Shown piece after piece: positions 1 through 10,829 of a stretch of DNA of 64,000 nt (position 1 is the stretch's first letter; the number at the start of each line of letters is the position of its first letter). The notes under the pieces were generated by a model, which worked only from the letters and a program-made list of their open reading frames with translations, ran no database searches and was not told the DNA's origin. This stretch comes from Russula earlei (Eukaryota; Basidiomycota; Agaricomycetes; Russulales; Russulaceae). The stretch covers positions 62,001-126,000 of the forward strand of contig JAGFNK010000102.1 of the NCBI GenBank assembly GCA_025769875.1, written 5' to 3'. Position numbers and translations under genes: made by a program.

Positions 1-3000
1 TGTGCGAGACTGTCATGGTTGATGCGTGTGGACAGGAACAACGTCAATGTATTCCCGCACTCGACGTTTAACTGGGTCGGGATTGACGGCACTCAGGTCT
101 TGTCCCACATGACTCCCGTCGGTACGGATTCAGCAGTCTAGCCCTTAGGCTTTTTGTTGGCTGATTCGTCTACGCACACGATAGATACATACAATGCTCA
201 GGTAACTGCAGGCGAGATCAGCAAAGCGCTTACGAATCACAAGGTTCTTCCCCTCCTCTATCTGCTAAGGTCATGATCATCAATGATCATATGAACAGAA
301 TCTCGAATCGAGCTCGACGTCGCTCCTTGTTTTTGGCAACGGAGATGGTGGCGGAGGCCCCCTCGCCAAGATGATCGAAAGTGTAAGTTTTCTCCCCATT
401 GTACTATTCACTAATGGCGACTTGGCATCGGCAGCTCCGCCGCCTCCGAGGCACCGCGAATACATCGCGAGAGCTGCCAGTTGTACACATCGGCCGTTCG
501 GTTGACGATTTTTTCGATCACCTCAAGACGACCTCGGATGGGGGGCGTAAGCTGCCAAATTGGTGCGTGATGCATTTGGCTTATCCTCTTTGCCTGCGAT
601 CGGGTGGGCTGATCTCGTCGGTCGACAAGGCACGGTGAGCTGTATCTCGAGGTACGTTACAAAGTTCCCTGGCATGCAGGTCTTACTAACAGACATGGAA
701 TGTGTTAGTTCCATCGCGGGACGTATACGTCGCACGGTGAATGAGATCGTCGCCACTTGATATGAAGGAAGGTCATGATACTAAGTTTGCAGCCAGGTTC
801 GATCAAGAAAGGGAATCGTAAATCCGAGATTCTTCTGCGTGACGCCGAGGTTTGTGATACTCGAACTGAATAGGTTTGGTGTCCTTAACTTGTCTTTGTG
901 CTGCAGCACGTCGCGACGCTCGCATCCATATTCAAGAGCGAGAAGTACAAGTACCCCAAGGAGACACTCGACGACAGTTGGGAAAAGGTGCTTTTAAATC
1001 AATGTATAAAATCTTTCTCTCTCCTTGAGCTTTGCGCTCATCCGCACACGCGATACCTCCATAGTCCACGACGGTGCGTCTCTGGTGTTTGTTGTAGTAT
1101 GCAACCAGCTGATCGTTGTGGCCGTCATAGTCCTTCCGGGCTCCGCCATGTACGTCCATCTCTACTCGTTAACGCTCATTTACCATACTGACCACTCCTA
1201 TCTCTAGCGGCATGGTTTACGAGGATGCTGAGAAGCTCTATACCGAGGTGCGCGCGGACACACAAGCGCTCGTGGACAAAGCTCTGGCCGTGCTGTACCC
1301 AGGCTCGTTCCTACTCTCGCCTGGTGTTCCCGAATCCGCTTCAGGGCCACTGACACTCTTTGCGCACAACACGACGCCTTTCGCTCGGCGTGACATCGTG
1401 CGAGTGCCACTCGCTAAGGAGGAATTAGCTCTAGCAACGTGCTTCAATCGACCAGTGACGGTAAGGAAGGCTACGTCATCCTTGAGGGTGGCACAGGCGG
1501 TGGACTCGTCCTGCCGAGCCAGATCAGCCCAAAGGACCTCGGTGGTACGTTGACCACTCATAGTTGTTATCGTCGGCTGTCGCTGAATTATATCTGGGAT
1601 CGTCCCATAGATGTCACAGTGCATAGCGCAAACAGTGACTCGTTTGTCTTGGGGAACGGGGCTGTACAGCTCACCGTCTCCGGAGGACGGATCACAAGTC
1701 TGTTGGATGTACGACTGAAGTGTGTCCTCGTTGTCGTTTCGCCGGCTTGGAGTAAGCTTGACGCCTGCATTGATGTACCTCTATGGTGCGATAATTATAG
1801 GCGCGAGCTCATCCCGCAGGGTCAGACAGGTGGTTTGATCATCTTTGAGGACCACCCAAACTACTGGGATGCGTGGGGTACGTTGCATTGGCCCACATGT
1901 CTCAACAAGTGTGTTGTAATTCATGGGTGGCTTTCGGGGACTTAGATGTCGAGATACATCATCTAGAGAAGGCTCAGCCCCTCAAGTTTGGGAACATCAA
2001 GGTCCTCGAGTCTGGACCCGTTTTTGCTGCTGTGGAGACAGAAGTCAACTATGGTAAGAGCAACATCAGGGTTAAGGTGAGTTCTGGGAGAGGTCTATTT
2101 GCTCAGATGAATATGTGCTGACCCGATACCTCAGATCTCATTGGATGCCTTCGAAGGTGTGTGGCGTTTCCATCTCTCGTCACTCGCATCTAATCAGATC
2201 GCTAGCGCCTCATCCTCATCCATTCAACCAAATCGTATTCAGCGCAGAGGTCGATTGGCACGAGCGCCATGAGTTTTTGAAATGTATGGGTTCTACCACC
2301 TGACGGCCCAAACTGATAGATCGTAGTCGAGTTACCACTCGATATCCATAGTGATGTTGCCACGTATGAAACTCCCTGGGGCCATGTCCGACGCCCGACG
2401 CACAAGAACACGACGTGGGACGCGGCCAAGTTCGAAGTGTGCGGACATAAGGTACGCCGCGCGCTGCCCAACCTACCGATCCAATGGATGGATGACATGC
2501 ATACAGTTCGCAGACCTCAGCGAGTATGGCTACGGCGTGGCTATATTATCCGAGTCCAAATACGGGTTCTCGTGCCAGGGCAATGTCCTGCGCATTTCGC
2601 TCCTGCGCGCTGCGACTGCCCCCGACGCTGAGCAAGACCAGGGTTTGTTGTTCTCTAACCTTTCCCACCGCATGGTTGTTCATTGGCATAACGCAGGCAA
2701 ACACGAATTTTCGTGGGCTGTTTTACCCCACCGTGGTCATTTCCTTCAATCGTATGTCCCCATCGCGGCATATCTCTTCAACTCTCCGCTACATGGTTTG
2801 CTCATGCCATCCACCTGATCGCTGATGCGAGTGCTCACGTCTTGGACAGTGCGCTGCATACCTCACGTTGGCGCTGTGGCCGTCACAGTACCCCGACCGC
2901 CGTTCGTGCTGTTCGGTAGGGACCACAGTGTCTTTCTGGAGACCATCAAGCGCGGGGATCTTGACGAGGACCGGACGGACGGCTCTCGCACGATCGTGCT

Positions 3001-3405
3001 GCGGCTCTACGAGGCCTTCGGCGGCCACGCTTCCGTCGGTCTGCTGATCAATGTGCCAGGCATCACGGCTGCGTACGCGACGAACCTACTCGAGGACGAC
3101 GCGGGCGCAGAGGCGCTTGCGCTGGAACGGACGTCGGGCGAGTGGGGCGAGCAGCCCGGAGAGCTGTCGCTCCGGCTTTCGTTCCGCGGGTTCGAGGTGA
3201 AGACAGTCAAGCTCGTGCTTGCGAAGGAAGGGTGAGCATGTCGATGGTTTTGGCGCACAGGTATCATGGCGGCGCCCAACTTTTTTTCCATCCTCGTGTA
3301 AGTCCAGGATCGCTGATTACGTCTCCTTCCAGGCGCCCGCTCGCACATAACTCGGAAACGAAGGACTGCTGGGTGTCCGTGGAGTGGCCCAATGAGACGG
3401 CTTGA
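1..3405 (+). CDS. alpha-mannosidase, GH38 (Ams1/class II type), 3' part of gene
   Basis: Glycoside hydrolase that removes terminal alpha-mannose from glycans; Ams1-type enzymes act in the cytosol or vacuole. The 5' part lies outside the window. About 14 exons separated by short GT-AG introns (for example 122-184) can be followed. Conserved stretches in order: [20 protein letters not shown] (from about 55), [14 protein letters not shown] (about 333-375), then [13 protein letters not shown] after VLPGSAI (about 1130-1250), [20 protein letters not shown] (1850-1875), [22 protein letters not shown], and [19 protein letters not shown] (2515-2575). The last exon is joined by splicing at about 3229 to the acceptor at about 3331 and ends [11 protein letters not shown]. 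One anomaly: between 1418 and 1440 the frame must change by one base and no intron of suitable length is visible, so either the gene is damaged or there is a sequence error. Family assignment is firm; exact exons are inferred. Confidence 0.9.
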
Positions 3406-3800
3406 GGTGGGAAGGGAAAGGGACCAAATGAACATTTCTTATGTACGAATAGGCATATGTGGTTGAATTTACCGCGGCGGTTGTTGTGTTGTACTCATCA
3501 AAGGTCTGCTTGCATTCATGTACTATGCTCCTCGAACTGGACGGAAACCCGGGCCCAGTACTGCTTGGCATGAGCACCCTCCGATACGAATGCGCTATCC
3601 ATTCGAAGGCTCTACTGCTCGAGGCATGGGAAGATGACGGGTCAAACGGGAAACGCGCGAACGAACGAACGACAGGGGTGGAGGTAGCCCTGGAACGCAT
3701 GCACGCTAGTACACGAGCACGAGCCTGAGATTTCCAACAACCCGACCACCAGGAATCGAGAACTCGGGTGTAGACATATTGATGTACCGTCATATTTTTT
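3406..3800. other. non-coding stretch after the mannosidase gene
   Basis: Presumed 3' untranslated and intergenic DNA. Open frames here are short and have no recognisable protein features. Confidence 0.5.
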
Positions 3801-4106
3801 GCGATTGAATGTTGCTCCTGAGAAGCAGCCGTATGGCGGGCGAACCATATTTCTGATTGGTTTGTGGTGGAGTCAACCACGAATCAATCAAAAAGATATC
3901 ATACATCACTGATGCATCATTATCACGAGTACTTGATGTAGTTGATATGTCCAAGCTAAGATTATCATAACGATTGAAAGCGCTTCGAGCAGTTGAGGTG
4001 CTCCCTATGAAACCTTGGGGATGGACTACTCCATCCACGGAAGCATCTTGTCGGCTCAATGGACTCAGATTTTGAAGAGAAACCTGCCGCAGTATGATAT
4101 ATACAA
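3801..4106. repeat. SSP promoter/leader block, copy A
   Basis: This block is closely similar to 16190-16451. Shared landmarks are the ATTGAATGTTGCTCCTGAGA segment, the ATACATCACT segment, TACTTGATGTAGTTGATATG, and a TATA-like ATATATACA just before CCTATGTAG. In copy A it runs directly into the small secreted protein gene. In copy B the same junction is split by an 8.4-kb retrotransposon. I read it as the shared upstream region of two paralogous genes, i.e. a segmental duplication. Confidence 0.8.
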
Positions 4107-4766
4107 CCCTATGTAGCCTAGTCCTCTCCAGCTGTGCTCCTCCTCTTCGCCCCATACTTGTTGGTACTGGTTACCAACACCACCGTCTTTTCTGCCTCGC
4201 TGTTGGCATCGGCCCGTCGTCCGCGCTTCCTTCGAGCTTTACCAGGTATGCGTGTGCCTTCCTCGAGCCCTGTTGCATGCCTGAAGTCGACTTCACCTTG
4301 CAGAGATCATGATGAACATCCTGTTCCAAACTCCAGAGATGGTGACCCCCCTGGAAAGCAGAATCTGCTGAGGCGGTCTCTACCGGGGGCGATGATAATA
4401 AGGCTCCAGCGGAGGGCGAGCAGCCTTACTGCTGATGATTTTCCATCGTTCGGGCAGACGGCGAATGGTCAGTGGATAATGCACCCCCCTGAACATGCTA
4501 TAGTCGAGAAGACCGATTCCGAACATCACGGTGACGATCCTCCTGGACTATCGTGGACCCACATTGTAGAAAATCCCCAAAACCCACTGGCATCACCAGT
4601 TCGACTGGTACTTTTAATCCCGCGTAACGTACAGGTCGGTCGATGGTCGCAACGTAAACCGCCTGTACCCGACGCAGATGGGAACTTAAAACCAGCAGTG
4701 GAGAAGGGTTGGACAGGTTGGAGTTATAAAATCGCATCTGGCCATCCTGGTGGCAGCAAAGGCTAG
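4094..4766 (+). pseudogene. SSP-A: small secreted protein paralogue, 5'-damaged
   Basis: Paralogue of SSP-B. Exon 1 ends at 4245, the intron is 4246-4303 (GTATGC...TTGCAG), and exon 2 runs to the stop at 4766. Exon 1 encodes FCLAVGIGPSSALPSSFTR and exon 2 starts DHDEHPVPNSRDGDPPGKQ, as in SSP-B, followed by the dibasic LLRR and a shared PSF...WIM.PP core. Compared with copy B, roughly 70-80 bp are missing between the leader and TTTCTGCC. The missing part includes the start codon and the first residues of the signal peptide. The only in-frame upstream ATG (4094) overlaps the TATA-like element, so it is an unlikely start. The 3' half (to KIASGHPGGSKG) is longer than in SSP-B. Function unknown. 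It could still be expressed from an alternative start. Confidence 0.6.
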
Positions 4767-4767
4767 T

Positions 4768-4808
4768 GCTCCGGCTCGGCTCGAAACCGTTTCGAGCCGA
4801 GCCGGAGC
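4768..4808. repeat. perfect 20-bp inverted repeat with 1-nt spacer
   Basis: Arms 4768-4787 and 4789-4808 are exact reverse complements around a single C, built from GGCTCGGCTC/GAGCCGAGCC. Related GAGCCG/CGGCTCG fragments continue to about 4850. It starts immediately after the SSP-A stop codon. It could act as a hairpin at the transcript end or be the tip of a foldback element. Confidence 0.85.
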
Positions 4809-5656
4809 CGTATTTGAGCCGAGGTAAGCCGTTCAACGGCTCGCGGCTCGAAACCACCTGCTCAAAACAGCATGAGCCATTTTGAGCTGTTTTGTTGAAG
4901 TGCCAAATTTGGATATGGTTCCTCAATTTGGAGCATTGTCTGTTGAACTGGAACCTGAATGGATCAAAGAAGGTGAAGACCTTCATACAAGGTTCTAGAT
5001 CTGCTCATAGATATCATGTGTTAGATAGAACAATAGTAGATATGCATATGGGACTAGGGTTACTATGCATGCTACACTATCTATCACAAGATGCAGCCTT
5101 ATGCAGCTCTGGAATGTTTCCACATCATGTGTCTGTGAATGCATGATATAGTGGACACCTGTACTCACCTCTTTTGGACTTAGGAACAGCCCTGGGTCAT
5201 AGAGGTATAAATACCATACTGTATCAGGGCAGGGAGTTGGCCACCTAAACCAATGCAATGCTTTATGTGAGCTGAAACATATTTTGAATGTTTTGATGGA
5301 TTAGAAGAGTGGACAAATATCTTAGGATGATGCTATAAGACAGCCATAATTTTAGAGCACATTGTTGTCATGCTATGAATGTTTTTGTGATGTGACTGCC
5401 AAACAGAGAAAATCAATGATCTTGGCCACCCGTGGGAATCCTTGCTGTTGACTCCAACCCCCACTTCAAAATGCTATTTTTTTTTCTTTTCTGAATGTTC
5501 TAGCCCATCAATTTGCTTCAAACTTTGGGAGCATATCAATGTAAGTAGTCTTACAGTAATTCAAGTATTTGTGATATCTGATGGTTTTCCATGTTCTGGC
5601 TCAGACTCCACCCAGATGATTGCAAGTTGATTTACTGATGTCTCAACCCCTGGCGC
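4809..5656. other. AT-rich stretch without a recognised gene
   Basis: Only short open frames without protein signatures. No terminal repeats or target duplications recognised. Confidence 0.4.
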
Positions 5657-5995
5657 ATGGATGAGCGAAAACTGATTTCCGAGTGGTATTCGACACTGTG
5701 GCTGACATCTTTTCTCAAGACCCTCATGACATCCACTGGGAACATCCACTGTGCTCTTTCAACAAAGACGATTACATCTACCCTATGCCCACACCAGCTC
5801 TCGCCTTCTCTGCCCCACCAGCTCCTGCACCCTCAGTGTCACCCACCATGGCCACTGTCCCAGCTACCACCTTGGCCTTGGCCACTGCCATCTCTGCCCT
5901 ATCCATAGCCTCAGCCCCAGTCACAGTTTCCCCCACCTAGAAATCTCAGCCTTGCCACCTGCCTCTGTCGCCTCTGCTGCTCTTGCCTCACGCTC
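5657..5995 (+). repeat. Pro/Ala/Ser/Thr-rich repeat, left part (interrupted by LTR element C)
   Basis: Encodes a low-complexity frame (PPAPAPSVSPTMATVPATT) that stops at 5940. The same kind of sequence resumes at 9679 beyond the inserted LTR element and appears again at 44.8-45.8 kb. The composition and the recurrence suggest an old, decayed repeat of unknown class rather than a host gene. Confidence 0.4.
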
Positions 5996-6965
5996 TGTCA
6001 AGACTCACTGTTGAACCATCCAGTTCAGGAGTGAGGAGTAAGCTCAAAGATGAGTTGACAGATGTCCAAGACAGTGTGGGCAAGAAGTAAGGTCCAAAGC
6101 AGTAGCAAATACCAAAGAGGTATAGTTACTGGTAGAGTTGAGCAGGTGCGCAGGGAAGAAGCCAGAATGGTCACAAAGGGACGGTCCTTAAAGGAGTATC
6201 CCAGGGATAGAGAGTGCTGTAAACAAATGGACAGTCTGAGGACTGTCCACTACTTTATTGAGTGCTTATATACTACAAGAGAACTGCTAAATAGGGAACA
6301 AGTCATAACCTTGTTATCAAGCACAATAGTGTGATGAGTAAGAAGTCAGAGTGTGCTTACTGAGCATACTCAGTCATGCTCAGTAATCTGCTGAGTAAGG
6401 AGGCTTCTCTTTGATGAGTAAGAGCCTTTACTATCCACATGTCCACTGCTTTAGTACACATGCGAAGCACCTGATTCATTTGCTGTTAGTTAGTTTAGGG
6501 CCGGTCATTTGAGGACTTGTAGTTTGGTCCAAGGAAGAGAGTTGTCTATAAGGTCCCTTATATAGTTCTATTAGGGTCCTTATAGTCGACCCTAATACTT
6601 CTACTAAGGTCCTTAGTATTGTATTGCTTTATGGTTCATTCTATAGTTATTAGAGTCAGTCTAATAACACATTGTAGGGTCTTTAGTATTGTATCAGTGC
6701 CTATTCTAGGGCACTTAGGGTCATCCTAAAGGGTCCTTAGGGAGGCTATAATACTGTCCTTTAATGCTAAAAGGGCTGCCATTAAGTGGGGCTTGCTGTA
6801 TGTCAATTGTGCTGAGAATTGCTCGTGTGACAATGCACACACAATATTGTGGACACTTCTACTCACCCCTTTTGTCTGTGTGAACAGGGTGACACCATAG
6901 AGGCTGGGTTTCCTCTCATAAGGAAGGGTCCTTCAAGGGCCCTCTCCGGGAAATGGTTCATGACA
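5996..6965. repeat. LTR of family C element (left)
   Basis: 970 bp, TG...CA ends, and a TATA-like CTTATATACTACAAG at about 6265. Closely similar to 7650-9678 (minus its insertions) and to 12275-13235. Confidence 0.85.
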
Positions 6966-7655
6966 GTTGTGAATGGAAGTGAGGAGGAAAGATCCTTGGT
7001 ACGCAAATTGGTAAATGGGGGGTAGTGTCTCCAAATGGCAATGTATAGATAAGTTAAACAGGTAATGGAGGTGACCAAAGGGGAAGTCTATGTCTGGAGG
7101 GTGTATTTCTATGGAACTACACACCTCAAAACCTGCTAGATTAAATTGCTTGACGAGGTTGCAGTTGGTAGGCAGTACCGCAAAAGTGTGGGTGGTTTTG
7201 GCCTGGAATGGGGAAACAAAGGTGTCAGTGGATGGTCGCTGGAGCAAGTGACCTATAGTAGGGATGGAAGAGAGGGCGTTGCATTGTCCTGCCTCCTCCA
7301 AAGGGTGCCAGTGCTCTACTTTGTTCTGCCAGACCCGGTAAACTTGGAACTGATGAGGGTGAAAGGTGTACTTGGCACAGTCTGGAGGATCGAAAAAGCC
7401 ACGCAGGACTGGGGGAAGGTTTTCTTGGTCATTGGAGGGGTTATTCTCTGTGTAAGTCCCCAGAAGGGGAAGAGCTGCAATGGGAGGAAGTCCGGGTGGT
7501 GGAGACAGGCCCAGGACAAGGGGAAAAGATTGTGGAAGGGAAAGTAGTTGGATGTTGGGAGTGTGAGGCTCCAGAGACCCAGCGGTTGGAATGTTGTCGG
7601 ACACTTGATGAGTTGACTGGTCAGCACAGGTTGGTAGAGACTGTCCAGATGTCAA
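6933..7655 (-). CDS. unknown 240-aa protein of the family C LTR element
   Basis: The frame fills the whole internal region and starts inside the right LTR (ATG at 7653-7655) and ends inside the left LTR. The protein is Pro/Leu/His-rich (LSLPQSFPLVLGLSPPPGL; later FDPPDCAKYTFHPHQFQVYR). I see no zinc knuckle, protease or polymerase motif. It could be a diverged Gag-like protein, captured host sequence, or a chance frame. The fact that it stays open across exactly the internal segment is the main argument for it being real. Confidence 0.35.
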   Translation of the reverse strand: MTSGQSLPTCADQSTHQVSDNIPTAGSLEPHTPNIQLLSLPQSFPLVLGLSPPPGLPPIAALPLLGTYTENNPSNDQENLPPVLRGFFDPPDCAKYTFHPHQFQVYRVWQNKVEHWHPLEEAGQCNALSSIPTIGHLLQRPSTDTFVSPFQAKTTHTFAVLPTNCNLVKQFNLAGFEVCSSIEIHPPDIDFPFGHLHYLFNLSIHCHLETLPPIYQFAYQGSFLLTSIHNCHEPFPGEGP

Positions 7656-8299
7656 GACTCACTGTTGAACTATCCAGTTCAAGAGCGAGGAGTAAGCTCG
7701 AAGACAAGTCAATAGATGTCCAAGATGGCTTGGGCAAGAAGTAAGGTCCAAAGCAGTAGCAAATACCAAAGAGGTATAGTTACTGGTAGAGTTGAGCAGG
7801 TGCGCAGGGAAGAAGCCAGAATGGTCACAAAGGGACAGTCCTTAAAGGAGTATCCCAGGGATAGAGAGTGCTGTAAACAAATGGACAGTCTGAGGACTGT
7901 CCACTACTTTATTGAGTGCTTATATACTACAAGAGAACTGCTAAATAGGGAACAAGTCATAACCTTGTTATCAAGCACAATAGAGTGATGAGTGAGAAGT
8001 CAGAGTGTGCTTACTGAGCATGCTCAGTCATGCTCAGTAATCTGCTGAGTAAGGAGGCTTCTCTTGATGAGTAAGAGCCTTTACTGTCCATTTGTTCACT
8101 GCTTTAGTACATGTGCAAAGCACCCGATTCATTTGCTGTTAGTTAGTTTAGGGCCGGTCATTTGAGGACTTGTAGTTTGGTCCAGGGAATAGAGTTGTCT
8201 ATAAGGCCCCTTCTATAGTTCTATTAGGGTCTATAGAGTCAACCCTAATACTTCTATTAGGGTCCTTAGTATTGCCTTATAGTTCATTCTACAGTTATT

Positions 8300-8845
8300 T
8301 GTTAAGATCTGACTGATCTTAAACCAACTCTTAGTGAAAGAGTTGCTTGATTTAGTTCAAGCACTAGACTTTGATCCCTTTGATATTATCTCAGGAAAAG
8401 TGAATGTAAGAGAAGAGAGGGGCCTCTTTCACTTAGAGTTCTTCAATAGATTGTATAGAGTGTAGACAAGATGATAGTTTCTTGTTTGAGAGAGTAAGTC
8501 GAGTGTAAGGCTCAACTTCTTAGTACCACAGACTATTTATACAATATCTCCACAACTACTGATCCGATTCGTACGAAACTTGGAGTGCACATAGCTGAGA
8601 ACCAGTAGTATCCAAATACGTAAAGCGCAATTCAAGAATGTCAGAAATGACTCATGCATGAGTCATTCTTTCCTAGTATCTGTCATCAATCAGTAAGTAG
8701 TGAGTAAGCCATTACCAATCACTCAGTAAGTGGATCACTAAGCAATCACTAAGCAAGATGAATAAGCACACATATGAGTAAAAAGAAAAGAGTCACCAGA
8801 GCATAGGTAAGCAGATGAGAACAAGGAGACACAAGAATCCTAACA
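8300..8845 (+). repeat. solo LTR, family A (copy A1)
   Basis: TGTTAAGATC...AATCCTAACA, 546 bp, flanked by TTATT on both sides (8295-8299 and 8846-8850). Other copies are at 47351-47823 (inverted) and 63318-63829. Confidence 0.9.
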
Positions 8846-8998
8846 TTATTAGAGTTAGTCTTACAACACGTTGTAGGGTCTTTAGTATTGTGTTAGGGCC
8901 TATTATAGAGCACTTATAGTTGTCCTAAAGGGTCCTTAGGGAGGCTATAGTACTGTCCTTTATTGCCCTTTTGTCCATGTGAACAGGGTGACACCATG

Positions 8999-9607
8999 TG
9001 TTATGATCTACCCCCTTGTCGGTTCGTCCATAATTCCTTCCCATCATTGTCCCTCTTATTATCTCCGTTTCCGTGGTTACCGTTTTATCCCTTGATGGTG
9101 ATCCCTTATTGTGTTTCATCTATTGTGTTTCACTTATTATGTTTCATCTATTGTTGAGCTACTTTTGCTATTGATCTGCCTTTTCACTTATTGTTCTGCT
9201 TATAGTACTGTACAGCCTCGCTACATACAGTATTTAAGCGCCTGTAAAAGCTGGGGAATGCCCCAAGCTTAGCTTTGTCCCATTTCCTGTCGCATCCCTT
9301 GCCCTGTACTCCCTCTCAAATCACAACTCTGTTTGTGCTGGCCTACACCTTGCTTGACCTGAGCACACATCAAGGAACCCTTGTGTTCCTCTTCCTCCTC
9401 TGCCTCTCTCCCATCGTCCTCCTCTTCTGTGAAACCAGAAGATCGACTCTGTCCGTGGACTGAGTCATTGTCTGACTCAGCCTTGAGACGCTAAACCTTT
9501 GAACCGGTCTCCCTAAGCTTGCCCCCACTGAACCCTTGAACCAAGTCACAGGGACTTGGCCCCACTGAACCTTGAGCTAACGCTCTTACGGCCGCAACAC
9601 CGTAACA
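8999..9607 (+). repeat. solo LTR, family B (copy B1)
   Basis: TGTTATGATC...CACCGTAACA, 609 bp, flanked by CCATG on both sides (8994-8998 and 9608-9612). An inverted relative lies at 39303-40034. Confidence 0.9.
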
Positions 9608-9678
9608 CCATGGAGGCTGGGTTTCCTCTCATAAGGAAGGATCCTTCAAGGGCCCTCTCTGGGAAATGGTTCATGACA

Positions 9679-10829
9679 TGCTCTGCCACCCTGTAGCCTC
9701 AGCTCTGCCTGCTCCCTCTGCCGCATCTGTCAGCACCCCTGTCTGGCTGGCCACTGCCCCAGTCTCACCTGTCACCACTGTGCCCTTCATCATCTCTGCA
9801 CTGATGCCCATGTCAGCGCCCAGCGCTCTGTCCCCACTGTCTGCCATCTCCCTTCTGCCCACCATGCCCTCAGTTGTCGCCTCCACTCCATCTGCCTCCA
9901 CCATCGCACCAGCTCAGTCTGCCACCACCTTCTTAGTCTCACCCCCTGCCTTCGCCTCACCATCATCCACCACCACCTCATTAGTTCCTTCATGCGACAC
10001 CAGCACTGCAGCACTGTCGCAACACCTCGCCACCAGCACCCTCCCAGAAGACCAAGAAGGCCATGAACCCAAGCTCAGCCATGACATGCCATGACAGGAG
10101 CAGAAGCCACCATGCCACTGCCACCATAGGAGAAGCAGCAGCCACCAACAGCACACTGCATGCTGCCTCTCACATCACCTCCCTGTCCATTCGTGTGCTC
10201 CCATCCACATCTGCTGCTGCTACCTGCAGTGGAGACAACCCCACCACCGCCACTGAAAGATGACAATACCAGCACTGCACACCACCACCACAACTGCTTG
10301 CCATTGCCATCACCATCACCATCACCACTCCCTTGCCACTTGCCTCCTCCATCTACCTGCCATCGCTGCCACCCCACTGTCAGTTGCTGCTCCCTTGCCC
10401 AACACTGTTCCATCACCATTCGTCACTCCGTCACCATCACTGCTCATCTCATCCTCTGTCCCTATCCCATTTGACCACACCATTGCCATTGCCTCCACCG
10501 CTACCAACGCCACAGCACAAGCAGCCACCACCACCACCTTCACTGCAACTTACATGCACAAGGCCCCAAAGAGTCTCACATTTGGATGCTTGACCAAGGA
10601 TGGTCAAAATTCCAAGCCCCCAGGAGGTGTAAGGAAGATTATGTCTCGCCATGGAATCATGTGTGGAAACATGACTCAATGCAACATGATGCCTCCCTTT
10701 CAAACCTTACCACCAACTGCATGCATGCATGCATGCCACCTCCCTCTTGTCCCCAACCCTCACCACACCACAAGCCACCTTGTGCCTGACACTAAGACCT
10801 CCATCACATTGCCCAGCCCTCACCACTAG
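9679..10829 (+). repeat. Pro/Ser/Thr-rich repeat, right part
   Basis: Continuation of the host sequence of element C. Long frames (9666-10094 and 10260-10829) encode PSAST-rich and then His/Pro-rich low-complexity protein. The CACCATCACC tracts at about 10265-10330 read open in several frames, so openness is not evidence of coding. Confidence 0.35.

Larger units (their letters stand above)
5996..9678. mobile_element. non-autonomous LTR element, family C
   Basis: Two long terminal repeats beginning TGTCAAGACTCACTG and ending TTCATGACA flank only 684 bp of internal DNA (6966-7649). The flanking 5-mers are CGCTC (5991-5995) and TGCTC (9679-9683), which looks like a target duplication with one mismatch. 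No gag, protease, reverse transcriptase or integrase is encoded, so it must rely on another element. The right LTR was later hit by two other LTR elements. A solo LTR of this family lies at 12275-13235. Confidence 0.85.
7650..9678. repeat. LTR of family C element (right), interrupted twice
   Basis: Starts TGTCAAGACTCACTG and ends TTCATGACA, like the left LTR. It is split by solo LTR A1 (8300-8845, duplication TTATT) and solo LTR B1 (8999-9607, duplication CCATG). Removing both restores an LTR of roughly 870 bp that lines up with its partners; the stretch around B1 is shorter than in the left copy. Confidence 0.85.

Noticed and set aside
4134..4245. First 37 codons of the frame opening at 4134 as the N-terminus of SSP-A
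   Set aside because: Comparison with SSP-B shows that exon 1 is read in another frame and that an intron separates it from exon 2.
10265..10330. CRISPR-like or minisatellite array
   Set aside because: Plain trinucleotide-type low complexity without regular spacers.
10260..10829. His/Pro-rich 189-codon frame as a gene
   Set aside because: Built from CACCATCACC simple repeats that are open in several frames. No start context, domain or conserved copy.
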